A model generated the notes under the pieces. It saw nothing but the letters and a program-made list of their open reading frames with translations, ran no database searches and was not told where the DNA came from. DNA of 64,000 nt from an uncultured Arachnia sp. (GTDB taxonomy: Bacteria; Actinomycetota; Actinomycetes; Propionibacteriales; Propionibacteriaceae). Where the stretch lies: NCBI GenBank assembly GCA_947493995.1, contig CANLTJ010000001.1:1-64000 (forward strand), read 5' to 3'. Positions 8,989 through 17,818 of the stretch are shown here, piece by piece; the first letter of the stretch is position 1, and each line of letters opens with the position of its first letter. Both the position numbers and the translations under genes were made by a program.

Positions 8989-10140
8989 TCAGCCGCCGCT
9001 GACGCCGAGTTCGGCGTCAGCGAGGTCGAGGTCGGAGCCCGACGTGTCGTCGTACCAACCGTAGGGCAGCACCACCTTGCCCCGGGGGCTTCCCTGCCGG
9101 CCACGGGGTGTGCCGAGTTCTGTCTCGGGAAACGGGGCATCGTCGTCGAGTTGCGCGACCAGAGACCGCAGTTCCGCCAAGGTGGAGACCATCGCGAAGT
9201 GGCGACGCAGTTCCCCCACCGGGTAGCCCTTGAAGTACCACGCCATGTGCTTGCGCAGGTCGGTCATTCCGTGCTGCTCCCCCATGATGGCGGTGAGCAG
9301 TTCGGCGTGGCGGATCAGCATGGCACCCACCTCCCCCAGGCTCGGTCTCTTCCGATGGGTGTCGCCGGCGAAGGCGGCCGCGAGGTCCCCGAACAGCCAT
9401 GGACGTCCGAGGCAACCGCGTCCGATGACGACGCCGTCGCAACCTGTCTCCTCCATCATCCTCAGGGCATCTTCCGCCTCCCAGATGTCCCCGTTGCCGA
9501 GCACGGGAATGTCGACGGCGTGCTTCAGTTCCGCGATCCGTTCCCAGTCCGCTTCGCCGGAGTACGCCTGTTGGACCGTACGTCCGTGCAGGGCGATCGC
9601 GGCCGCTCCTTCGTCCTGGGCGATACGCCCTGCGTCGAGGAAGGTGTGGTGCTCGGCGTCAATCCCGATCCTGGTCTTGATGGTGACCGGCACGCCGAAC
9701 TCGTCGGCGGCCTTCACGGTTTCCCGCACGATGGCTCGCAGGCGGTCGCGCTTGTAGGGCAGGACCCCGCCTCCGCCCTTCCGTGTGACCTTCGGTACGG
9801 GACAGCCGAAGTTCAGATCAATGTGGCCCACGCCGTGTTCACGGCACAGAATGCGCGCCGCGTCAGCCATCACGTTCGCGTCCACCCCGTAGAGCTGCAC
9901 CGAGCGAGTGGTCTCTCCGGGATCGAACTGCAGCATGTCCTGGGTCTTGTGATCGCCGACGACCAGGCCGCGTGATGTGATCATCTCGCAGACGTACAGC
10001 CCTGCCCCCTGTTCCCGACACAGTTGCCGGTACGCCGCGTTCGTCACCCCGGCCATGGGTGCGAGCACCACGGGCAGGTCCACCACGACGGCGTCTGGGC
10101 GGCTGGGTGCGTGCAGGCGCAGGGGTGCGGGCGGGGTCAT
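8989..10140 (-). CDS. dusB: tRNA-dihydrouridine synthase (DusB family)
   Basis: This FMN-dependent enzyme reduces uridines to dihydrouridine in the tRNA D loop. It has 383 residues from ATG 10140, chosen because AGGAGG precedes it at ideal spacing; a longer frame upstream lacks such a site. The TIM-barrel signatures are present: VVLAPMAGVTNAAYRQ for FMN binding, NFGCPVPKV with the catalytic Cys, and TIKTRIG and LHGRTVQQ. A C-terminal extension (after about 340) is rich in Pro, Arg and Asp. It probably forms a transcription unit with the upstream mycoredoxin-like gene, 110 bp away. Confidence 0.95.
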   Translation of the reverse strand: MTPPAPLRLHAPSRPDAVVVDLPVVLAPMAGVTNAAYRQLCREQGAGLYVCEMITSRGLVVGDHKTQDMLQFDPGETTRSVQLYGVDANVMADAARILCREHGVGHIDLNFGCPVPKVTRKGGGGVLPYKRDRLRAIVRETVKAADEFGVPVTIKTRIGIDAEHHTFLDAGRIAQDEGAAAIALHGRTVQQAYSGEADWERIAELKHAVDIPVLGNGDIWEAEDALRMMEETGCDGVVIGRGCLGRPWLFGDLAAAFAGDTHRKRPSLGEVGAMLIRHAELLTAIMGEQHGMTDLRKHMAWYFKGYPVGELRRHFAMVSTLAELRSLVAQLDDDAPFPETELGTPRGRQGSPRGKVVLPYGWYDDTSGSDLDLADAELGVSGG

Positions 10141-10249
10141 GTTCCTCCTGTGTGGGCGACCGCCAAGTCTACGTCGTCGGCTGGGATGTCCGCCGGCACG
10201 AGCTGTTCGGTGCGGAGTGCGTGTCGGTCTACCGTCACGCACTCCACAG

Positions 10250-10687
10250 CTACCGGCGCTGACCCTCCGACAGCGCCTCCTCCAACTCCTCGGCCGACGG
10301 ATTCCGAAGCACCCTGTCCCCCACCACCGCAGTCGGCGTCAACTCGTCACCGTCATTCAGACGACAGACCTCATCATTCGCCTCCTGGTCCACCCAGACA
10401 TTGACCCACGTGACGCGGTCATCCTTTCCCATGGCCCGCAGGAGTCGTTCGCAGTACATGCAGCCTGGCTTCCAGAACACGACCGCATGCCCTACCTTCA
10501 TCGTTTCCTGCGCTTCGGTCCAAGACGTGTGACGGCCACGACGGCCATTGAGCGCAATCAGAACAAGACCCACCGCTGCCATGAAGACGACCAGCCAGAC
10601 GGGAGCATCGCCGTCGATCAGCACGAAGATGGCCATCGAGAAGGCCACAACAATCACAAGAGTGGGCACGAATCGCTTCTTCACCAT
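10250..10687 (-). CDS. Membrane-anchored mycoredoxin/glutaredoxin-like protein
   Basis: The protein has 145 residues. Two hydrophobic helices, about 6-24 and 29-46, are followed by a basic stretch and then a thioredoxin-fold domain of about 80 residues. The redox site is PGCMYCERLL, a C-x-x-C in the position used by mycoredoxins, and TPTAVVG supplies the conserved Thr-Pro turn. Mycoredoxins reduce mixed disulfides with mycothiol in actinobacteria, so this is plausibly a membrane-tethered version acting on the cytoplasmic side; that role is inferred. The ATG start is followed by a basic MVKKRF, which agrees with a cytoplasmic N-terminus. Confidence 0.8.
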   Translation of the reverse strand: MVKKRFVPTLVIVVAFSMAIFVLIDGDAPVWLVVFMAAVGLVLIALNGRRGRHTSWTEAQETMKVGHAVVFWKPGCMYCERLLRAMGKDDRVTWVNVWVDQEANDEVCRLNDGDELTPTAVVGDRVLRNPSAEELEEALSEGQRR

Positions 10688-10982
10688 CAGCCCAAACTAG
10701 CCGCGGCACGTCAGAATGAAGCTAGAGAGTTGAGACACGCGCCCCGTCGACGTTGGGCGCATCGGTGCTGAAGCCCTGCACCACCCTAAACGAAGAGACG
10801 TCATGCCACTGATCATCCAGGTGCGGCTACGCGCTGGGCGAGTATTGGTCGGATCCGGGCCTCGCCGTGGGTTGACCACAATCCCTGCGGCCTTGATCGA
10901 TCCGTGCGAGCATCGGACCTAGGCTCAGTCCATTCACCAGCCCAAGCCGACATCCGGTCCGCGAGCGACCGCAGGAGGACCA

Positions 10983-13097
10983 GTGAGCACCACAAAGACC
11001 GTAGACAAACCCCGAACCAGAGAAAAGCGGCATATCCCCGGATTCGCTCAGTTGCAGCGCCTCGGAAAGAGTCTGATGCTGCCCATTGCCCTGCTGCCGG
11101 CCGCAGGCATTCTCCTGCGGCTCGGACAAGACGACTTGCTGGGGCAGTTCAACGCTCCCATCATCGGTCCCTTTTTTGACTCCATGAGCGCTGCGGGAGG
11201 TGCGATCTTCGCTAACCTTCCGATGCTGTTCGCCGTAGGAGTCGCCATTGGTTTTGCCAAGAAGGCTGACGGATCCACGGCACTGTCAGCCGTGGCAGGC
11301 TACTTGGTGATCACCGCCGTCTTCGAGTCGATGTCGCCCGTCGTGCTCGACGGCGTCACTGACGCCGCCGGCAACCAAGCGCTGATCGACTACAGCGTCT
11401 TGGTGGGCATCCTCATAGGACTGATCACCGCGTGGTTGTTCGACAAGTACCACGACATCACGCTGCCGTCCTATCTTGGTTTCTTCGGTGGCCGCCGGTT
11501 CGTTCCCATCGTGGTGTCTCTGGCCGCGCTGTTCCTCGGCATTGTCCTGAGCTATTTCTACCCGCTGTTCAACAGCGGGCTCACTTGGGTGGGTGCATTC
11601 ATCGCCGGCTCTGGAGCGATTGGCGCATTCGTGTACGGCGTCGTCAACCGCATGCTGATCCCGCTAGGCCTCCACCACATCGTCAACACCTACATCTGGT
11701 TCGTCTACGGAGACTACGACGGCCCCGACGGCCTGGTCACGGGGGAACTGACCCGCTTCGCTGCCGGCGACACCACAGCAGGACTTCTGACGGCTGGCTT
11801 CTACCCAATTCTGATGTTTGGCCTGCCCGCCGCCGCTCTGGCCATGATCCATGTGGCCAAACCGGGGCAGCGCAAGCTGGCCGTTGGCATCCTCGGCGCA
11901 GCGGGTCTGACAGCCTTTATCACTGGCGTCACCGAGCCGCTCGAATTCTCGTTCATGTTCGTCGCGTTCCCGCTGTACGTCATCCATGCGGTTCTCACTG
12001 GTACCTCGCTGGCGATCGCCTACATTCTCGATATCCACCTCGGCTTCTCGTTTTCAGCGGGAGGCCTAGATCTGCTGCTGTACGGCACGGCGCCCGCAGC
12101 CAACAACGTCCTGCTGCTCCTCATACAAGGACTCGTTTTCGCCGCTCTGTACTACGTGCTATTCCGGTTCGCCATCACTCGCTTCAACATGCGCACTCCC
12201 GGACGGGAACCAGATGAGGAGTTCGCAGCGTCGGAAGCCTCTGCCATGGCCGACAACGACAACGAGGGAAAGCCCGTGCCAGCCACGGAGCGTACCGAAC
12301 AACTCATTGAGGCATTTGGCGGTAGGGACAACCTCCTCAACGTTGACGCCTGCATCACCCGGCTCCGAATTGAGGTGGCGGACAAGAACGACGTGGACAA
12401 GAGGCGCCTCAAGGCTCTGGGGGCTGCGGGCGTCATCGACGTGGGCAACAACGTCCAAGCCATCTTCGGCACTCAGGCTGACACCATGAAGAATGAAATC
12501 AATACGGCACTTGGCTCACCAGCCCCCGATCGGCCAGCCCCAGCGCCCGCTCTTACCGAGCCTGAGGTTGAAGCTGCAGCCGATAGCGATTCGCCGGTGA
12601 GGGAACAGGAGTCGACGACCGCCTCCGCAGCTTCTGACACGTCGATGCCAATTCTGTCGCCTCTACCGGGGAAAGTGGTGCCCCTGAATGAGGTGCCGGA
12701 TCCGACGTTCTCTGAGGGGCTGGTGGGTTACGGCGTGGCCATTGACCCGCCGCGCGAGAGTGTGGAAGCTGTTGCACCGGTCAGCGGCCAGGTGGTGCAA
12801 ATGTGGCCGCACGCCTTCGCCATCCTCACAGAGAATGAGGTGGGGATCCTTGTTCACCTTGGCCTTGACACTGTCCAATTGAACGGTGAAGGCTTCACCA
12901 CACACGCGGAACAGGGCGATCAGGTTGCTGCCGGCGACACGATGATCACCTTCGACGTTCCGTCGATCGAAGGCATGGACAAGAACCCGATCGTCCCCGT
13001 CATCGTGATGGAAACCCAGGAGGAGCAGGTTTCCGCAGCGGAGGCGGCCGAAGAGTGGGTCGCGGCCATGGACACGTTGCTTTATTTCAATCGGTGA
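10983..13097 (+). CDS. PTS N-acetylglucosamine/glucose-type permease, fused EIICBA
   Basis: This is a single-chain sugar phosphotransferase permease of 704 residues. The start is GTG 10983 behind AGGAGG. EIIC occupies about 20-415 with around ten membrane segments and the family motifs LPAAGILLRLG and ITGVTEPLEFSFMF. The loop GLHHIVNTYIWFVYGDY is closer to NagE-type (GlcNAc) than to PtsG-type sequences, so GlcNAc is the favoured substrate. EIIB (about 430-515) has its phosphoryl-accepting Cys457 in NVDACITRLR. After an acidic, Pro/Ala-rich linker, EIIA (about 555-704) carries the active His625 in ILVHLGLDTVQL. Uptake is coupled to phosphorylation by HPr. No regulator or nag catabolic gene is adjacent. 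The 295 bp upstream contain no gene. Confidence 0.9.
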   Translation: MSTTKTVDKPRTREKRHIPGFAQLQRLGKSLMLPIALLPAAGILLRLGQDDLLGQFNAPIIGPFFDSMSAAGGAIFANLPMLFAVGVAIGFAKKADGSTALSAVAGYLVITAVFESMSPVVLDGVTDAAGNQALIDYSVLVGILIGLITAWLFDKYHDITLPSYLGFFGGRRFVPIVVSLAALFLGIVLSYFYPLFNSGLTWVGAFIAGSGAIGAFVYGVVNRMLIPLGLHHIVNTYIWFVYGDYDGPDGLVTGELTRFAAGDTTAGLLTAGFYPILMFGLPAAALAMIHVAKPGQRKLAVGILGAAGLTAFITGVTEPLEFSFMFVAFPLYVIHAVLTGTSLAIAYILDIHLGFSFSAGGLDLLLYGTAPAANNVLLLLIQGLVFAALYYVLFRFAITRFNMRTPGREPDEEFAASEASAMADNDNEGKPVPATERTEQLIEAFGGRDNLLNVDACITRLRIEVADKNDVDKRRLKALGAAGVIDVGNNVQAIFGTQADTMKNEINTALGSPAPDRPAPAPALTEPEVEAAADSDSPVREQESTTASAASDTSMPILSPLPGKVVPLNEVPDPTFSEGLVGYGVAIDPPRESVEAVAPVSGQVVQMWPHAFAILTENEVGILVHLGLDTVQLNGEGFTTHAEQGDQVAAGDTMITFDVPSIEGMDKNPIVPVIVMETQEEQVSAAEAAEEWVAAMDTLLYFNR

Positions 13098-13181
13098 TGT
13101 GTGTGATGGGTGTCGGTGAGCCTGCGGATCACGTTGGGGAGCGCCCCTGCGGCTCCGGAGACGTTGCGCTTGAATGGGCAC

Positions 13182-15224
13182 ATGACCAATCCGTTGCTGC
13201 AGCCCTCCACCCTCGACTTCGAACTCCCGGACTACGCCGCGATCACCGACGCCGACGTCCGGGAGGCACTGGATGCTGGGATGTCCCAGCAGATCGAGGA
13301 ACTGGACGCCATTGCAACGAACACGGACCCGGCAACGGTGGAAAACACCCTTCATGCATGGGAACGCAGCGGCCAGATCCTCTCCCGAACCCTCAACGCC
13401 TTCTGGGTGGCAAAATCGGCAGACACCAACCCGGAGCGCGATGCCATCGTCGCCGAGTACTCACCACGCCTCGCGGGACACAGCGACGCCATCCTCCTCA
13501 ACAGCGCGCTGCACGAGCGCCTGCAACAACTGGCGACACGACGCGACGACGGTGAGGTTGCCCTGGACACACAGGACTCCCACCTCCTGGACGAACGACT
13601 GCGCGAATTCCGGCGCAACGGCATCACACTCGAGGAGCAGGACAAGACGCGGCTGCGGCAGATCAACGCCCAACTCGCCGATCTCGCGACCCGCTTCCAG
13701 CAGCACATCACGGAAGGACGAAACGCGGCGTCGCTGCTCGTCAAACGGGAGTCAGAACTCGACGGCCTGAGTTCAGCGGAGCGCGACGGAGCCCGCGCCC
13801 TCGCAGAAGCCAGCGGCCAGCAAGGGTGGTTGCTGCCGCTCGTCAACACCACTGGGCAGCCAGTCCTGGCCAGTCTCAGGAACCGGGACCTGCGCAGAAA
13901 GGTGTACACCGCCTCCATTTCCCGGGGGCTGGTCGGCGAGCACGACACCCGTCAGCTCGTACTCGACACCGTGGCGTTGAGAGAGGAACGCGCCCACCTC
14001 CTGGGCTTCGAACACCATGCGGCCTACGTTGCCGACGACGGCTGCGCGCGCACCACCGAGAATGTCACCGCCATGCTGCAGCGCCTCGCTCCGGGCGTCC
14101 TGCAGATCGTTCAGCGAGAAGCGGCAGCACTGCAAAAGCTGTTCGCCGAAGACCATCCTGAGGGCACCTTCGAACCCTGGGACTGGGAGTTCTACGCGGC
14201 ACGCGCGGCAGCCGCCAACGCCGTCGATGCCGACGAGCTGAAGCCGTACCTGGAGTTCGAGCGGGTACTGACCCATGGCGTCTTCGCGGCCGCCACGAGG
14301 CTCTATGGCATCACCTTCCACGAACGTCCGGACCTCGTCGGATACACCGATGATGCGCGCGTCTTCGAGGTGCGGGAGGAGACCGGCGACGTCCTCGGAG
14401 CCGTCATCATCGATCCATTCACGCGCCCCACGAAGCAGGGAGGGGCGTGGATGACGAGCATCGTCGAACAGTCGCACGTGCTTGAGTCGAAGCCCGTGGT
14501 GACCAACACGTGCAACTTCACCGAACCGGCGCCCGGGGCTCCCAGTCTCCTCTCTTGGGACAACGTCATCACCTTGTTCCATGAGTTCGGCCATGACCTG
14601 CACGGACTGCTCTCGGATGTGCGCTACCCGTCGCGCTCCGGCACGGCGGTGCCACAGGACTTCGTGGAGTACCCGTCGCAGGTCAACGAGATCTGGGCGT
14701 GGGAACCGGCGCTCATTGAGGATTATGCCGTGCACCATGCCACGGGCGAGCCCATGCCGACGGCCCTGAGGGATGCGTTGGTGGCCACGCGAGCAGAAGG
14801 GATTGGCTACGACACCTACGAGAAGCTCGCCGCCATGATGCTCGACCAGTCCTGGCACACCACGCCGGCCTCGCAGCTCCCCTCAACGCCCGGCGACGTG
14901 GAGCGCTTCGAGACCGCTGCCCTGGAGTCGTGGGGCATGGCGTTCCCCCTCATTCCGCCCCGCTACCGCACCACCTACTTCGCCCACGTCTTCGCCGGCG
15001 GGTATTCCGCGAGCTACTACTCGTATCTCTGGTCGGAGGTCATGGACGCTGACACGGTCGCGTGGATCAGGGACAACGGTGGCCTGACCCGCGACGTTGG
15101 AGAGCGATTCCGGCGACGCCTCCTGGGGCGCGGCGGCTCCCAGCCAGCGATGGAGTCCTACCAGGAGTTCCGCGGCTCCCTGCCCGACGAGATTCATCTC
15201 CTGGCCCGCATCGGTCTGACATAG
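13182..15224 (+). CDS. M3-family metallopeptidase (Dcp-like peptidyl-dipeptidase)
   Basis: This cytoplasmic zinc oligopeptidase has 680 residues, the usual length for Dcp/PrlC-type enzymes. The zinc motif HEFGH is present, with the third ligand Glu in the downstream helix VNEIWAWEP. The C-terminal tyrosine-rich loop AGGYSASYYSYLWSEVMDADT matches substrate-binding residues of the family. I chose ATG 13182 (MTNPLLQPST), which aligns with Dcp homologues; the frame is open about 24 codons further. TTGAAT lies 6 nt before this ATG, so the mRNA may be leaderless. It follows the PTS gene by 84 bp but probably has its own promoter. Confidence 0.93.
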   Translation: MTNPLLQPSTLDFELPDYAAITDADVREALDAGMSQQIEELDAIATNTDPATVENTLHAWERSGQILSRTLNAFWVAKSADTNPERDAIVAEYSPRLAGHSDAILLNSALHERLQQLATRRDDGEVALDTQDSHLLDERLREFRRNGITLEEQDKTRLRQINAQLADLATRFQQHITEGRNAASLLVKRESELDGLSSAERDGARALAEASGQQGWLLPLVNTTGQPVLASLRNRDLRRKVYTASISRGLVGEHDTRQLVLDTVALREERAHLLGFEHHAAYVADDGCARTTENVTAMLQRLAPGVLQIVQREAAALQKLFAEDHPEGTFEPWDWEFYAARAAAANAVDADELKPYLEFERVLTHGVFAAATRLYGITFHERPDLVGYTDDARVFEVREETGDVLGAVIIDPFTRPTKQGGAWMTSIVEQSHVLESKPVVTNTCNFTEPAPGAPSLLSWDNVITLFHEFGHDLHGLLSDVRYPSRSGTAVPQDFVEYPSQVNEIWAWEPALIEDYAVHHATGEPMPTALRDALVATRAEGIGYDTYEKLAAMMLDQSWHTTPASQLPSTPGDVERFETAALESWGMAFPLIPPRYRTTYFAHVFAGGYSASYYSYLWSEVMDADTVAWIRDNGGLTRDVGERFRRRLLGRGGSQPAMESYQEFRGSLPDEIHLLARIGLT

Positions 15225-15257
15225 GTCGGGGAGAGGGCGCCCCTCCCTCGCGCGTAC

Positions 15258-15355
15258 GCCCGTCCCATGTTTTCGCGCCCGCGCTATAGAACGGGCCTCG
15301 AAACTTTGGACGGGCGCCAAAGGAACATGACGGGCTTGTGGAATTAGCGCGGGCG
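15258..15355. repeat. Structured element with crossing inverted repeats and phased ACGGGC motifs
   Basis: Two inverted pairs interleave. The first is 15258-15271 (GCCCGTCCCATGTT) with 15324-15335 (AACATGACGGGC), a 12-bp match with a 2-nt bulge. The second is a perfect 11-bp pair, 15276-15286 (CGCCCGCGCTA) with 15345-15355. Because the second pair starts inside the first and ends outside it, the RNA could form an H-type pseudoknot. ACGGGC also recurs directly at 15291, 15310 and 15330, i.e. every 19-20 nt. It lies between the convergent peptidase and monooxygenase genes. It could be an intergenic repeat family, a protein-binding site or a small structured RNA. Confidence 0.5.
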
Positions 15356-15406
15356 TTGGCCTGAGCTGGAATGGCGACGGATGTCGATGAACAAGGCCAG
15401 GCCGGA

Positions 15407-15706
15407 TCAGCCGCGACGGGGGATGTTGTCGCCCAAATCTTGCGGCGGTAGATAGGCCGACGGCTCGTCGATGGCTCTGCTCAGAACGGGGGTGAGGATC
15501 ACTTTGGCGTCGAATCCATTGAAGGAGCGACGGTAGGCGCCGACGTTCTCCCACCGACTGACGATGGCCCACAAGTCCGGGTCGTCGAGGTTGCGCACGA
15601 CGTCGACGCCCAAGCATCCCGGCCGCTCGCGCCAGAACTCGACGACCGTCGCCGCCTCCGCCGCGAAGCCAGCACCGACGTCCCGAAAACGCGAGATAGC
15701 CAGCAT
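15407..15706 (-). CDS. Antibiotic-biosynthesis-monooxygenase (ABM) domain protein
   Basis: The protein has 99 residues from ATG 15706 (MLAISRFRD), the start used by most single-domain ABM proteins. It is a dimeric ferredoxin-like alpha/beta barrel: FAAEAATVVEFWRERPGCLG, DDPDLWAIVSRWENVGAYRR and a C-terminal IDEPSAYLPPQ tail. Members include quinol monooxygenases and heme-degrading proteins; nothing here fixes the substrate. A GTG at 15766 would give a 20-residue N-terminal extension. It is the distal gene of a two-gene unit with the small membrane protein. Confidence 0.75.
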   Translation of the reverse strand: MLAISRFRDVGAGFAAEAATVVEFWRERPGCLGVDVVRNLDDPDLWAIVSRWENVGAYRRSFNGFDAKVILTPVLSRAIDEPSAYLPPQDLGDNIPRRG

Positions 15707-15719
15707 CACGTCCGCGCCC

Positions 15720-15956
15720 TCACTCACGCGCCCGATCCCGGTTCGTAGCAAAGCCGGAGGGCTCACTCACAACCTCGGTTCTATCCGCTGCACCCCATGC
15801 CATTCTGCGAATCTCCGACACCTGACTGATACAGACAAGAGACATGGCACCAGCCGTGAACCACAGACCTGGAGAGCCGAGCACCGCCAGAACCACTGAG
15901 CCGACGCCGGCAACAGCAGCCATGACAACAACCACCCATCGCCATCCACGCGACAT
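15720..15956 (-). CDS. Small membrane protein
   Basis: About 78 residues from ATG 15956 (MSRGWRWVVV). Two hydrophobic helices, about 6-26 and 30-47, are followed by a charged tail ending NRDRARE. I do not recognise the family. It is the first gene of a unit with the ABM protein, ending 14 bp before that gene's ATG. It is divergent from znuA, 82 bp away, so its promoter region lies beside the Zur-controlled promoter and it could be influenced by zinc. Confidence 0.55.
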   Translation of the reverse strand: MSRGWRWVVVVMAAVAGVGSVVLAVLGSPGLWFTAGAMSLVCISQVSEIRRMAWGAADRTEVVSEPSGFATNRDRARE

Positions 15957-16001
15957 CGTCAACACGCTGGCTCTCCTGACTGGTGCGATCAACCGGGGCA
16001 C

Positions 16002-16039
16002 TTGACATGCTAGACGGTTGTTAATGATACTGATTCTCA
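16002..16039 (+). promoter_or_regulatory. Zinc operon promoter with Zur box
   Basis: A perfect -35 TTGACA (16002-16007) is followed by a -10 at TGATAC (16025-16030, 17-bp spacer) or GATACT (16026-16031, 18-bp spacer). The imperfect palindrome TGATACTGATTCTCA (16025-16039) overlaps this -10 and resembles the actinobacterial Zur consensus, arms of TGAaAAT type around a central base. The znuA ATG begins at 16039, so transcription should start at or within a base or two of the start codon. Bound Zur would block polymerase directly. Confidence 0.75.
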
Positions 16040-17007
16040 TGAACATCAATGCTCGACATCGTCTCGGAATAGCTATGGCCGGTGTGCTCGCACTCTCCGG
16101 GTGCGGTGTGAATGACCGCGCAGCCGTCGGCGACTCAGCGGAGGATTCCGCAGTTCAGGTGGCAGCAGCCTTCTACCCGCTGGAGTACGCAGTGACCAGC
16201 GTCGGCGGAGACCTCGTCAGCGTCTCGTCCCTCACCACGCCGGGAATCGAGCCCCACGACGTGGAACTCACGCCTCAGCAGGTGGCCACCGCCACGCAGG
16301 CTGACCTCGTCGTGTACCTCTCGGGATTCCAGCCCGCAGTGGACGAGGCGGTCCAGCAGGCCGATCCCGCCCGAGTACTGGACGTGGCAGAATTCGCGGA
16401 CCTCAAAGGCGTCGACGAATCGCTCGAAGCCCACGACGAGGACGAGGACCACGACGCCGACCACGACGCAGACCACGACCACGGAGACATGGATCCGCAC
16501 TTCTGGCTCGACCCCCAACGGCTGGCCGCCGTGGAGGAAGCGATCGCGGAGCGGCTGACGCTCCTCGTTCCCGAGGAGGCTGAGACCATCGCCAGCAATG
16601 CCACGTCAGCCGTCGCCACACTGAACGAGATCGACGACGAGCTGAGTTCCGGACTTGAGAACTGTGCACGACGCGAGCTGTTCACGTCGCACAGCGCCTT
16701 CGGCTACCTAGCGGATCGCTACGATCTTGAGCAGGTGGGCGTGGCGGGCATCTCCCCCAACGTGGAGCCGTCACCGGCGCGCATCGCCGAGGTCCAGGAA
16801 CTGGCGCGGGAACATGGCGCCACCACCATCTTCTTCGAAACGGCAGCCTCGGACGCCGTGGCGGCCTCGGTCGCCACGGATCTGGACCTGGAGACGGCCG
16901 TGCTGGATCCCATCGAGACACTCAGCGACCAATCCGCTGGCGAGGACTATCCCGCAATCATGCGAGCCAACCTCGCCGCCATCCAGGAGGCGAATGACTG
17001 TGGCTGA
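16039..17007 (+). CDS. znuA: Zinc ABC transporter, substrate-binding lipoprotein
   Basis: This 322-residue lipoprotein captures zinc outside the membrane for ZnuBC. The signal peptide ends in the lipobox LSGC, cleaved before Cys at about 22. The TroA/ZnuA fold is evident: VAAAFYPLEYAVTSVGGD at the N-terminus, an Asp/His-rich flexible loop HDEDEDHDADHDADHDHG near 130-150 typical of zinc-specific members, DPHFWLDPQ, and FTSHSAFGYLADRYDL. The ATG at 16039 was preferred over longer frames because it coincides with the predicted transcription start. znuC overlaps its 3' end by 14 bp. Confidence 0.95.
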   Translation: MNINARHRLGIAMAGVLALSGCGVNDRAAVGDSAEDSAVQVAAAFYPLEYAVTSVGGDLVSVSSLTTPGIEPHDVELTPQQVATATQADLVVYLSGFQPAVDEAVQQADPARVLDVAEFADLKGVDESLEAHDEDEDHDADHDADHDHGDMDPHFWLDPQRLAAVEEAIAERLTLLVPEEAETIASNATSAVATLNEIDDELSSGLENCARRELFTSHSAFGYLADRYDLEQVGVAGISPNVEPSPARIAEVQELAREHGATTIFFETAASDAVAASVATDLDLETAVLDPIETLSDQSAGEDYPAIMRANLAAIQEANDCG

Positions 17008-17818
17008 CACAGCTCTTCATCACATCTCTCCCCTCGACAACTCGGCCGCAGACGCCGATGCCCAGCCTCAGCACCCACCTTTGCTCGACGCGCAGGGGCT
17101 GTACGTCTCGCTCGGCGGGTTGCCCATCCTGCGGGATGTGAGCCTCCAGGTTCACGCGGGCGAGGCCGTCGCCATTCTGGGCGGCAACGGCTCCGGCAAA
17201 TCCACCACCATCCGCGCCGTCCTCGGACTGATCCCATTCCAGGAGGGCTCGGTGCAACTCTTCGGGACGGAGCTGACCGACTTCCGCGAGTGGGACCGGG
17301 TGGGCTACGTGCCGCAGCACTCCACCCTCAACGTCTCCAACGCGACGGTCCGGGAGATCGTCTCCTCCGGCCGTCTGTCACACCACAGAATTTTTCAGTT
17401 CCTGAACCGCGAGGATCGCAAGCACGTCGAGCGCGCGCTGAAGCTCGTCGAACTGACGGACAGGGCGAAGTGGCCATTCAGCACCCTGTCCGGGGGCCAG
17501 AAACAGCGCGTTCTGATTGCTCGCGCGCTGGCCTCCGAGCCGGAACTGCTGATCATGGACGAGCCGCTGGCCGGCGTGGACCTCCACAGCCAGGATGGTC
17601 TGGCGCGACTCCTCGGTGCACTGCGATCCGACGGCCTCGGGCTCGCCGTCGTGCTGCACGAACAGGGGCCCCTGGCTGGAATCCTTGACCGCTGGGTGAC
17701 GCTCTGCGACGGACGCGTCGTCACCGCCGACACCCACGGGGCCACCGATTGCGTCCCCAGCCCTGGCGACAGCTCCACCCTGGGGCTCCGGGATCTCATC
17801 GCAGGTGGCAGACGGTGA
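16994..17818 (+). CDS. znuC: Zinc ABC transporter, ATPase
   Basis: This 274-residue ATPase energises zinc uptake. Walker A is GGNGSGKSTT, the signature LSGGQKQRVLIARAL, and Walker B LLIMDEPLAGVD, followed by the switch His in VVLHEQGP. The ATG at 16994 overlaps the znuA stop and sits right after AGGAGG, so translation is coupled. An N-terminal extension of about 30 residues before LLDAQGLYVS is rich in His, Asp and Gln and is not part of the ATPase core. The stop overlaps the znuB start (GTGATG). Confidence 0.95.
   Translation: MTVADTALHHISPLDNSAADADAQPQHPPLLDAQGLYVSLGGLPILRDVSLQVHAGEAVAILGGNGSGKSTTIRAVLGLIPFQEGSVQLFGTELTDFREWDRVGYVPQHSTLNVSNATVREIVSSGRLSHHRIFQFLNREDRKHVERALKLVELTDRAKWPFSTLSGGQKQRVLIARALASEPELLIMDEPLAGVDLHSQDGLARLLGALRSDGLGLAVVLHEQGPLAGILDRWVTLCDGRVVTADTHGATDCVPSPGDSSTLGLRDLIAGGRR

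Noticed and set aside
7722..9140. Long minus-strand frame opposite citrate synthase
   Set aside because: It mirrors the codon bias of gltA, has no homology-like features, and would overlap a certain gene almost completely.
10748..10982. Promoter elements for the PTS gene
   Set aside because: Several TTGA-like and TAGGCT-like hexamers occur, but none pair at 16-19 bp with confidence, and the gene has a good ribosome site so the leaderless rule does not apply.
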